Shown here: positions 54,110-64,000 of the stretch, in pieces
Layout: each line of letters opens with the position of its first letter
How positions within the stretch are numbered: the first letter of the stretch is position 1
Assembly (NCBI GenBank): GCA_973895155.1
Contig: OZ316895.1
Location: 20,336,001-20,400,000 of the forward strand
DNA: 64,000 nt
Direction: 5' to 3'
DNA from: Marsupella aquatica
Taxonomy: Eukaryota; Marchantiophyta
The notes under the pieces: generated by a model
Told to the model about the DNA's origin: nothing
What the model saw: only the letters and a program-made list of their open reading frames with translations
Database searches by the model: none
Made by a program: the position numbers and the translations under genes

Positions 54110-56760
54110 ACCTTTGTCGTAGTAGTTTGCCTTCCGACCGGATTTTGCAACTTTCATTTGAGTCTTTGTAATATAATGACCACGAACTGGTATCTAGTTT
54201 AGTTTCCTTGATGTTTACATCGATAAAACCAATTTCACCAATGCACTCTCAGAAATTCGTCCCGAAAACTTGCGCAGGTTTCTCTCGTTGAGGACCCAGT
54301 TTTCGGATTTATTCCACGTTTGCGGATTGGTTGAAGCATTCGAGAAGTACGTCCACCCACGTACGTTATGTAACGACCTTTACTGTCAACCGCAACGATG
54401 TCGACTACATGATCAGCGAGAATTTCGGATTTGCAATTGAGTTATGGCGACTTGTTATACGAAGCAATTTCAACGTAATCTGGACAAGCTGAGTGGCGTA
54501 GCGTCCCCCAGTAACGTGTACACGACTATCACAGAATTTCCAGAAGTATGGAAAATGTAGATGCTATACATAGAAGATAAACATCATCATACTCTAGAGC
54601 GACGAGAACTTCCTTCTCGAAACCGGGTCGACACATCGCGTCCTTGAGCTGACTACAGTAGGTGATTGTCCTAAATGCCTGGCTTATCCATGGATCGAAA
54701 GGTATCTAGTTGTTTCTAGCAAGGAGATTGCTCGGAAAAGGAACGACAAATTCGTCGTCTGTGGACCTATAATTTGAGTCGAGCTGATATATACTCAGAT
54801 AACTCTAGTGCTCATCTCACCATTGTTTGTCCCATTCATTACCTGGGTCATGTTCCACACCATCGTCGTGAGTTTTCTGGACTCTCTTCAACATCACTCA
54901 ATCCCCTAGAACATTTCTAGCAGGTTTGCAAGCAATGGATTGTAATCTTTTGAGAGTCCCGAGCTCTCGCAAACAAAAACTTGCAACAACTCTACCACAG
55001 ACAAATAACACACGCAAATTAGTGAAGACACTGATTTGTGGCGGGGAACTTTGGAGGCTTTTGAGAGCTCCTAACCTTGGAAGCATAAACATGCAAAAAC
55101 ACCATATAAATGACAGGCACAAATTTGTGCAAGAGCGTGGGAGGTTTTCAGCATGCATGAGAACCTGTAAGGTCATACGCCTCTCCCTTCAAGTCCTGTA
55201 CTTGAACCTGAAACAAAGTAACATGGGTCCCGCCCTCCAAGATACTTTCACCCTTTCAGACTCCACAAGGTTCAGTTTATAAAACTAAACTCATCACTAT
55301 GACGACCTCAAGCAATCGTTCAAATCATTTGAGCCATGAGCAGTACAAACGTCGACTCTACATTGAACGGGCCTGAGTCCTACAGTCAGCCGGACACAGT
55401 TGGCATCACACGGTCGCGCCAGGTATTGGTATTTTACTTTTGTCCAAGAATTCGATTACTTGGGGAGACGTTTCGGTGGAGCAAACGTGAGAGCGCAGAC
55501 TGTGCAGCATTCAGGATATTAAAGTATTTCCGGTCGTCGCCATATATTTGACCCTCAAAATAATCTCCTAAATTTGCACAATCATAAATTTGAACATAAT
55601 TTGACATTTCTTCTTATCTAGTTGAGGAATTGTATGCATCAACGTAGCCACCGCTGGAGCAGCAGAGAAGATAATAAAACCGGCAAGAACCATGAGGACG
55701 AGAACAACACACCTGTATATTAACTCTTTGATTCATATCAGACAACTTACTAATGAGAACAAAATTCCCTCGAGCGAAATACCCAGATATATGAGTCTAC
55801 GACCCACGAGGGACAACAGACTCCCCTGGGGATAATTTTGTGACCCTAGACTTCAACTGGATGAGATTGATCTCAGTCGTATTTCAGGCGAGGGAGAGGT
55901 TAGTCTAGATTCTAAAAACATTTTAGACAACAACGAAGGTCCTTGATGGCGAAGAGGATCACCACCTGGTCTTGACGTGCGGGTATCAGTGATCAAGTGC
56001 GTCTAACGTTGTGGAACAGAAGGTAATGATCAGGTAATTACGCATAGGACCTTGTCCAGTGCCTCAGTGAGAAGCATGAGAAGACTCTAGAGGCCGAAAA
56101 TGTCCAGTCGACCTTAATTCACAAATGTACAAAGCGTACGCACAACAGATCCAGAAAGGCTATGTTGCTTACATCCAAATCACAAAACATCCAAACTTTT
56201 AAACAATCATCTTAAACAAAAGATACAAGTTCAGAGCAATTTGTACCACACTGTCATACAAAATTAAATTGACAAGTCAGCTCAACTACCAGGGTCCATT
56301 AGAGATCACCAAAGCCAGGATGAACTCCTTGTACATTCTCAGATAACTATGCCGGTCCTGTGCAAATCATTTCCTACATAGCTACATCAACGCTGCCGCG
56401 GGTAAACACTCCACTCGAGTAACAATATATCACCTGTTACTGTGTTTACCTCACACTATTAAAATCAGTTACTAAAGTTTCATCCACATCGAAATGCACA
56501 CTGTGAAGTGCGAGGAAGAATATCTTCTCATTGGTGGATTATATCAGAAATCGACCATAATTCTCGAGGCTGAAGATTGACTCTGAACTGTGCTAGTTCC
56601 AACAGAAGCAACCTTCCGCCTACATCCTATCCTAAACAACGACAGACATCACTAAATGTACATTTCACGGAATACACCGGAACATTCGAAAAAAATCTTT
56701 TATACAAAACTTACATCGGTTCCCTAATTTAGCACTTTATTGAAGAGTCTTGCAGAAGGA
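54110..56760. other. Intergenic region
   Basis: No gene was recognised. The left part presumably holds the 3' untranslated region of the lipid-transfer gene and the right part that of the GEM-like gene, whose stop is at 56770. Two short frames (54926-55282 plus and its antisense 54898-55176) overlap and have no support. Confidence 0.45.
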
Positions 56761-56769
56761 CGAAGTTGC

Positions 56770-59336
56770 TCAACGAGTAGTAGTACCATATTGATTCGGG
56801 GGTACGTTATTTTGTTGCGTCTGCTGATTGGGCGGGTAGGCCTGCTGATTAGGAGGGTAAGCCTGCTGATTGGGAGGGTACGGTTGCTGGTTGGCCAGGT
56901 ACGCTTGCTGGTTGGCTCCTCCTGCTCGCTGATTTTCGGGAGTCAAAACTGCCTGCAAGTTCTTGACACCCTTGTCGTAATTAACAAATCCCATGTACCA
57001 AAACTCGAAATTGTCCTTCGTAACGACTTGGATGTATTTCTCAGCAGGCTTATTCTGATTTGTGGATGCATTCACTGCTCCTACCTTGTCGACGGGTACG
57101 ATCACCTGTTGACAAAAACCAGTACAGTGATGTCAGATTACGACTCTATCCTCCCAACGACCAAACCAACCAGGGATCAATGCACCCTTTTACATGTGAG
57201 GGAAATCCTTCAACGAGAACAGAGAAAGGATCAGCCAACTAAAATAACATTCTGGCATCCCGAGCATTCTCCCATACAACGCAGGCGGTACTGCGTTACA
57301 CTAGGGCTGCGAGAGGGAAGACTTCACCTTGCACGGTAGATAAAACTTGGGAAGAATGTCCACCACACTCACATACAGGAGACATTCCAAAATTACTTTA
57401 GGAGTTAGTCAGAATTCTACAGCTGGAATTTACCTTATAATAGCTGTAAGCCTGCTGCCCTCCTTCTGAATTGTAGGACAATGGCCGGTCACTGCAGAAC
57501 GCGATCTTTTTGTTCGAGATATAGAGAGTGCCTCCAACAGGTCCTGTGGAAGTCGAAAGGAAGCAAGCATATGTCTTCTTCAATTTCTCATCTGCATCTG
57601 CCGGAAACGTTGACTTGAAGACTCCCTCAAAACCTCCTTTCGTGAGGAGCTGCGTCCCTGCAGTCACCCGGCCCCAGGCATTGTCCTTCAACGAAGGTCC
57701 GGTCGATACTGCATTCACAGATTACCAAATTAGAAAACTGTCACTCACTCCATAAGCAAACGGCAGAAGTGCCGCCAGACACAACCAGCTAGACCTTAGA
57801 ATTGTTGGTCTCCACACAATTCACTTTCGACAAGGCAAGGGCAATCTTCAGATTATACTTCCCCTACTCTCACATTGGTCGTTACAAATCTATTTTACGC
57901 AACCCCAGCTTCAAAATACCATTCAACAGCAGATTCACTGAACGCTAAAACAAGGAATGCAAGATTTGTTTTCAAATGATACGTTTTGCGATTCCAGGTT
58001 TTCACACAGCCTAACCTCAATAATTGCACGCTAGAATTACAGTTCTACAAAATTAATTTGCCTACATAATTCATTACTCTCTCACTTCTTAAAACATATC
58101 TGGAAACCTCTGATCCAGCACAACGTTGCCAGGTAGCACGCTGAGTTAACGAAAAATTGTAACTCAATAGCGTAGGAGTGTAAAAACTTGTGTCAATTCA
58201 GCGCAGGAATTGAGCTGAGGAGTGTTGAACTCACAATGTCCCCATACTCTGTTCATCACTTGCTCAGCTTGCTTGGAATATTCTGCCACCTGGGTCCTAA
58301 TTTTGTCCATTGATCCTCCTGCAGACGAAGAAAAACAGCCAAACATAAGAAGAGAATTCCTGAAGAACACTGGGAGACAACATGCGAAGACTTGCAAAGC
58401 TAAGATGAATCTAAAAATGAAAGAACGTACAACTTCACAGAGAAATTTCCGTAGACACGAAAGCCAATTTACAATGGGTGAAAATTCCTACTCTAGATAT
58501 CAATCCCCCGACAATAAGCTACGGACACAAATTATGACTGGCTCCCATATACAACCCCTAGTGAAACATTGAAAACTGGCAGTTCCTAGCAACATTAAAT
58601 AGATTAAGGAAACCGTTTAGGACGCATGGAGGAACCAAATATGTGTCTCCTTCACAACAAATGCAATTTTCCGGTCTGCTGAGGAGAGTATGTCGTACAG
58701 AAGGTGCTAAGTCACGCGTTCGGGTTTGGATTAAAGCTGATGAGTTGAAATATCATGTCAAAAGTTGTAACGGCTTCTAACCCACAAAGCAGTGGAACCA
58801 ATCTTGTCACAGTGACCAACGGAAAGACGGAGGTATAGGAAAGAAATGCACGAATGAGAAGGAAAACAAAAGCACAAAGAGAATTGGATTAAGAGAACAC
58901 CGAAGGGGGGGAAACAACCGAAAGGACGAGAGAAATAGAGTATCCTGCAACCTTTCCACAAATTGGGGTGGGCAGCAGAATAAGTACCTTTGGTACCACT
59001 GTTGACGTCAGACGACTGAACGTACGGATCTTGAGGAGCCCGGCCAGAAACACTAGGCCCAGTCTGGCTCTGACTAGCTTGGACTTGCTCCGGGAACGAT
59101 CCACTCCCGTGCCTGCCAGATCCACCTATTCCCCCTGTGGCAGCTTGCTGATTGGCAGGGTGAGCACTAGGGTTGGCCGGTGCTCCCATCACTGGAGTCC
59201 CCCATCGCTGATCCACCTGCGACTGATCACGGTTCATCTGTGGGTATGGCGCATACTCCCCGGAGTGCTGCCCCTGTGGAGGCTGCTGGTATGGGTACGG
59301 TGGTGGCTGCTGGTACTGATTGTTGGTATTTGCCAT
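56770..59336 (-). CDS. GEM-like protein with GRAM domain
   Basis: Four exons on the minus strand: 59336-58988, 58318-58235, 57708-57434 and 57105-56770. Lengths 349+84+275+336 = 1,044 nt give 347 residues plus stop, every junction is GT-AG, and the frame is kept throughout. Residues 1-105 are Pro/Gln/Gly-rich (YQQPPPYPYQQPPQGQ). SMDKIRTQVAEYSKQAEQVMN and VWGHLSTGPSLKDNAWGR (about 118-160) are the conserved start of the GEM family. The GRAM domain follows (GGFEGVFKSTF, TYACFLSTSTGPVGGTLYIS, KKIAFCSDRPL, continuing to WYMGFVNYDKGVKNLQ). The tail repeats YPPNQQA. GRAM domains bind phosphoinositides or proteins at membranes; GEM-like proteins act in epidermal cell patterning and ABA responses in flowering plants. 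The long proline-rich N-terminus and the C-terminal repeat are the variable parts. Confidence 0.92.
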
Positions 59337-59670
59337 CGCTCTCCCTCAACGAATTCTGAAGATAACTTCGACCTGAATCTCACTCAACGAGCCTCAGATG
59401 AACGTCGATCACACAAATGCTTACTCGCTCACGAACAAACCACTCTCTCACCCTTCACTGTCCACTGCAATCAGATTCAAATCCACTCCTCGATGAACCA
59501 GAACTAACACAAGAGTGCCCAATAAGCAAACAGTCAATGCTGACAGATGACCTCCACGATTGAAGTACACTCCCAAATGGATCGAAACTAAGCAGAAGCA
59601 ATATGAGTCAATTCTGAACGATGCAGAGGCATATAAAGCGCATGACAAACAAGTATAAAATCTTAGTCTG
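59337..59670 (-). promoter_or_regulatory. 5' untranslated region and promoter of the GEM-like gene
   Basis: The 330 bp upstream of the ATG lacks long frames on the gene strand. A TATA-like ATTTTATACTTG lies at about 59650-59661 on the minus strand, roughly 315 bp before the ATG. This is a position-based guess and no start site is shown. Confidence 0.35.
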
Positions 59671-59671
59671 C

Positions 59672-59860
59672 GTCTCTCTCTCTCCCTCTCTCACCCCCTA
59701 ACGGCTGGATTCTGTACTGCGGCACTCGGCAACTGCTCTTGATGGGGAAACTCAACACGCTTGCTTTGCTTGCAATCTCCGAACAGAGGGAAGGGAGCTC
59801 ACTGTAGAACTTTCTAGTCCACCGTATTGCTTTCTTGAGTCGGGGGGGGGGGGGCTCTTG
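59672..59860. repeat. CT microsatellite and poly-G tract
   Basis: A (TC)n tract, 'gtctctctctctccctctctc', lies at about 59671-59692, and an uninterrupted run of about 13 G at 59839-59852. CT tracts near plant promoters are common. The G run could form a quadruplex. Confidence 0.7.
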
Positions 59861-59969
59861 GCTGTCTCTCGGGGACCTTTTGGAAGGAGGCACGTGTACA
59901 GCTGGAGGCTACCGCCATTGGGCACCGTCCACGTATCTGATACTGCCTGAGTCGGCTGGCTCAATTATC

Positions 59970-60890
59970 CTTCCCACGTAAACCCACCGACTGGACTACT
60001 GTGGTAAAGATAGTAAACCCCTCATGTACTCTTTTTCTTTGTATTTCTTTGGGTGGTGTAATGAGCCATTACACCCTGTCAGTGTGGCCTGGGGTTAGTG
60101 AGATTTCTGCCCTCTTGGATAGTCCCCTTGTAGGGTTTTCCAATTTCAGGCATAATTTTTGATTTTGGGGTCATGAGAAGGGTTGAACTACACTTGGGGC
60201 TTATGCCTAGAAATCCATGGCCCCGCCTTGGGGGCCATGACTGCAACGTGTTGTCTCACTGCCCTTTGGAATTACATCCCATAATCCCCTTGGGGCAATG
60301 GTTTAACACATTATTTATCCAGCAAGCTCAATAATTCCTCCCCTCAATCTCTTTTTTGTGTCGGTGAAAAGACATGGAGGGTCACGTAAATTTAATCAAG
60401 AAAACCATTTCTCTCTTTGAAAAGACACAGGCCAAGTAAGTTAAAACAAGAGAGAAGGCCAAGCTATCAAAAACCAACAGCTTTTAAAGTACATTGTCAC
60501 TAAAGATGTTTGAATTTACAATATTCCTATTTTGCAAGGGGCGAGAAGTGAATGCGTACTTCTCCTAGTACAATGTGTTTGATGTCTTGAACATTCTGAC
60601 AAGAGTCCAGGATTTTCCATATGGAATTTTGTAAAAGGGTTTTGTCTATGTGTTTTCTGGGTTACCTTTCCAGTGTTTTGCATGTCCCTAAATTGATGAA
60701 GAGTAAAATGCCTCCCTCCATCTCATAGTCCACCACCCGCAGTCTCATCATTTTGTGCATTTACAAGCATTTTATTAGCTCTCACAATTTTCTGCTTGAA
60801 GTGAAAATAAGTTTTTCCCTTGATCACGCAATGTCTTGTTTTTGGGTTTTCCTCTCCCTTGTGCAAAATACTCAAAAAATGCTGTAAAGA
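59970..60890. other. Intergenic region
   Basis: No gene or repeat can be recognised in this stretch. Confidence 0.4.
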
Positions 60891-61064
60891 TGACATTCAC
60901 AACGGCAAGCCCATGAACAACTAATGAACAAATAATTGTCATAGAGACAGACATGGTTCATTTCAACAGAGGTTATGTCCATGCAAACACACAAGAGTTT
61001 TATTGCACTCTAGACCTGTTAGCCATACCAAGTCTCTGTAATGCAAGTTTTTACTATCTCTTAA

Positions 61065-61823
61065 ACCACGCATCGGGGTATTTAAAGCAGCAACGGACTG
61101 TACGGCCATAAATGCTGGGCAGGGCGCAGGGAAATCCAGGATCGGGGCAGGAGAGATGGCTCACAACTCCAAACTTCACTAAATTTTATTGCAAAAATTA
61201 TTTACTCATTTTCGAAACTAAAAACACCCAACTGTAGATCTTGTCGAGAGCTCTCTTTTGCACCCTAGATCGCCTTCTAACGTGGATGGACAAGATTTTA
61301 AGATGCAATAAACAATGAACGGCAGAGATTGCAAAATCAATGAATCGACGGCCAGGAGCGCTTAGATTTGTTTTATTTTTAATTTGAGAAATATAAACCC
61401 ATTTACAAAACGGAAAAAACCCATCCATAGATCTCCTCGAGGTCTTTCTTTTGAGCCATAGATTGACCAATATGATAGACGGATGAGATTTGTGGAGGCA
61501 AAACAATCAGACGGCTTAGATCAATATTCCCCCCGAAATTCAAATTTTGAATCCAGCCAATCAGAGCGCACCATTTGTTTTTCTATCATTTCTCCTGAAA
61601 TAATAAACCATTTTGTGTGAGATTTTTTGGAGACATAGATCTCAACAAGACCTACGATTTGAGCCATAGATCACATCCTATGGCTGAGGGTAGGCGCAGC
61701 TATGAGCGTCGATCGGACGGTGGAGGGCAGACGTTGCTGCGTAGCCCGTCTTTTTGCTGTATGGGATACACTTCGTATGGGGACTCCGCGTTACGCGGAG
61801 CCCCTTATACTCGGATGCGTGGT
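61065..61823. mobile_element. Non-autonomous inverted-repeat element with TTAA target duplication
   Basis: 759 bp bounded by inverted ends ACCACGCATCGGGGTAT and, on the other strand, ACCACGCATCCGAGTAT (15 of 17). It is flanked on both sides by TTAA (61061-61064, 61824-61827). The uninterrupted LTR in the older copy (tatctctcaactagctcc) shows the site before insertion. TTAA duplication fits piggyBac-type elements; a 3-bp TAA/TTA duplication (Harbinger) cannot be excluded. It contains three degenerate about 200-bp repeats (tagatct ... ctttcttttgagccatagatc, near 61233, 61428 and 61636) and a hairpin at its right end. No coding capacity is seen. Confidence 0.75.
61775..61810. other. Strong hairpin near the right end of the TTAA element
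   Basis: GTATGGGGACTCCGCG, loop TTA, CGCGGAGCCCCTTATAC: 15 pairs with one bulged A on the left and two T on the right. GC-rich, in contrast to its AT-rich surroundings. Confidence 0.85.
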
Positions 61824-61989
61824 TTAACTGGTTCCGTGACAATGAGTTTAAGTTCCTCCCATCCAAGCAAACACTACTTCAGGATAAAGTGTGTAGCATG
61901 ACTAACCTAACTAAGTCTGCGACTAAGGGCCCTAATTATGGTTATAATTGTAACTCTAGACCTAAGAGTAAATGCCTACAAAAATGGTA

Positions 61990-64000
61990 AAATTTTAATA
62001 TTCTTAAATTAACCAAGTGCACCCTTCAACAAGCTTATTCTAACCTACCACTCTACTCATCCAAAATTTTGCAAAATGTTGTGCAAAAAGATGGTCATTT
62101 GCATTGTTGCCTATTGTCCCCAAACATTATGGTATAATTATTATGTAGCCCATAGTACATGTAAAGTACAACTTACTTAGGTATTCTAAGCCAACTTCAT
62201 TCATTATGGGTCTAGGCTCAAGAAAATAGGAACACATAACTCAAAAGATTCTTGTGGATTATGTAGATATGAATACATACATTTATCACATGTTGTAAGG
62301 CACCAAGCAACACCTACAATACAGAATCTTGCCAAATCCCTCTCCTTGTCTGTTTACAAATTGAAACAAGAGGGAAGGATACACTAGCGGAGCAATGTTT
62401 ATGTTAAGTTTCAACAATTTTTAAGTTTCAATCATTTTTCTCTTTTTGAGCCTCATGTAAAACCTTTGACCAGCCCTCACAAACCCTAGGCGTCCAATTC
62501 CTAGAGCCCCTCCAATCGCTCAAATGCCATCCTAGATTAAATTTCACCATCACCAAAAATGCCTCTCAACTCTTGCTTTCGATTGTGCATTAACTTATGA
62601 GATATAATTTTTTTAAATCAATAAGTTTCAACACACCTACTTGTCTTTCAACTTAAACACACATACATAATTTGACACAAAGTTACAACCGGGTTTTGCA
62701 AAACCTCCTAATCTATGTGTATATAAACCAAAAATTAAAAAAGATATATGTAATTATTATTTTTAATTTTTTTTAAATTTAAATGACCTTGTTTGTTGTA
62801 AAATGTGTCAACTTTCAATATTTATTACACTTTGCAATTTTATAATCTAAGGTGACCTAATATCTATCCTAGATTAAAAAAACAAATTAGAATGATTAGT
62901 CTAAAATACAGTTAAAAGATTCATTTGTTTGCATACATATCCTTGATTTTGTAAGTTAGGGCCCTAGGATGGTGATCCCATCACAATTTCTTCTACTTAT
63001 CTTCATTGAGCCCCTTTTTAGTGCTGATATAGTGCTGACATTGATTGAAAATGCCTCGGAAGACACAATCTATGTGTGATACGGTGTTCAATGGGCCATC
63101 ACTTAAGTGAACATTGCTATTGAGTAAAAGAGCTTTGAAGGTAGGCATAGTTAAAAATAAAATAACAGATATCAAGAAATATGATATACCCTTGCATGTT
63201 TAGTGTAGAGTAGGGTTTAAGGAAATATGAACTACTTTCCTCTTAAACAACCAGAATTCGTTCCCGTTAAGAGCTTGTGAGACCTAAAAGATTGTATTAA
63301 CATACTTTGAGATAGTTAAGCTAACCTATCTCAGATTTTAAGCCTTTACCGACATGCTTAGGTCAGGTGGAAGGAGTTTTTAATACATCCTCAGGTATTG
63401 TGATGTTTGCATCATCAACAGTGCAATAATCAATTCTAAAAATATAAGAAAACAACCAAAAGCCGGAGGCGTAAAGATAAGATTAGGCGAGCCTTAAATG
63501 TCTCATCTCCTCTCGCCACTTAGCAATCTATGACTAAGTTAGGCACGATTAAGAATCAACAGAGAGTCTGACTAAATTAGGCTGATGCCTAAAGCTCATC
63601 TTTAAAGCCAACCATCTAAGAATTTGTAAAAGATATATATAAGATAGTCCGTATTAACTTTCTGACCTATGTCAAGGCAAAGGTGGTACTGATTATTCCG
63701 AACTAACTTATTCTTCTATTCAATCCTTCAGATTGCTCTTTTAGGACTACGCAATTTGTGAGTTCTCGTATGGTGTTTCTTCCACTAATACTTAATAAGC
63801 CATAAGTATTCCCTAGTCAACATGAATCTTTAGACCTTTGCATGATCTCAGGCATGCATTTCCAATCAGCCTAAAGGTTAACTATGACATTGCTAGTCAC
63901 TTTACATAGATTTTCTAGCAAGAATGGTCACACACTAATGTCCAAACACAAAGCATAGATAAATATTGATCTATTACTTCTCTTCAAAGAAGGAGACTTT
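61990..64000. other. AT-rich intergenic stretch to the window end
   Basis: I see no supported gene, RNA gene or mobile element. All open frames are 60 codons or fewer. Confidence 0.5.

Larger units (their letters stand above)
60893..61982 (-). repeat. Old Copia LTR, split by a small transposon
   Basis: Two parts, 60893-61060 (acaacggcaagcccatgaac ... ttactatctc) and 61824-61982 (ttaactggttccgtgacaatg ... gacctaagagtaaatgccta), are collinear with the reverse complement of the older Copia LTR at 11661-12009. They are interrupted by the element at 61065-61823. No internal Copia sequence flanks it, so it is a solo or truncated LTR. Confidence 0.75.

Overview
The window is nuclear DNA of a land plant. 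Genes have GT-AG introns, there are plant-type TTTAGGG-like repeats, and the families seen are plant ones: a GEM-like GRAM protein, an eight-cysteine lipid-transfer protein, and Ty1/Copia, CACTA and PIF/Harbinger elements. Low gene density and a DNA N4/N6-methyltransferase-like ORF make a seed-free plant (bryophyte or lycophyte) a reasonable guess, but this is inference; no species is identifiable from the sequence alone.

Layout. 1-3.26 kb: one copy (A) of a large retroelement-like family whose only visible product is a long coiled-coil protein, read leftward off the window edge. 3.8-4.25 kb: tandem repeats built on the palindrome CGATAAATTTATCG. 4.6-12.0 kb: an old Copia remnant split by a complete young Copia element (5077-11535) with apparently identical 403-bp LTRs and a 5-bp target duplication. 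12.0-12.55 kb: an 18-bp minisatellite. 13.0-14.2 kb: exons of an SMC6-like coiled-coil arm (copy 1). 17.1-26.8 kb: a decayed CACTA (En/Spm) transposon with two divergent genes, a leftward TNPA-like gene and a rightward Tnp2 transposase, separated by a TTTAGGG-rich region. A SET-domain exon lies between the first exon and the transposase exon of the rightward gene. 26.88-27.79 kb: a DNA-methyltransferase-like ORF, followed by a CACTA-like terminus at 28050.

28.7-34 kb: copy B of the coiled-coil retroelement, broken by frameshifts and a 297-bp hAT-like MITE. 36.15-38.4 kb: a decayed leftward Copia remnant with an LTR piece. 38.4-40.2 kb: fragment C of the coiled-coil element. 40.55-40.86 kb: the second MITE copy. 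41.5-42.5 kb: a PIF/Harbinger transposase pseudogene. 42.5-45.2 kb: AT-rich, no gene. 47.17-49.46 kb: SMC6-like copy 2, whose exon lengths match copy 1, followed by an ORF with a possible WRKY/GCM/FAR1-type zinc motif (49510-50217). 53.73-54.10 kb: a secreted lipid-transfer protein. 56.77-59.34 kb: a four-exon GEM-like GRAM gene on the minus strand. 60.9-62.0 kb: an old Copia LTR split by a 759-bp TTAA-flanked inverted-repeat element with a strong hairpin. The last 2 kb show nothing recognisable.

The intact host genes are in the right third (lipid-transfer protein, GEM-like, perhaps SMC6-like copy 2); the left two thirds are nested transposons. The most notable feature is the CACTA region. 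Exon 1 of the rightward gene ends in phase 0, and both the SET exon and the transposase exon begin in phase 0 behind acceptor-like sites. One promoter could therefore yield either a SET protein or the transposase, with a DNA-methyltransferase-like ORF next door.
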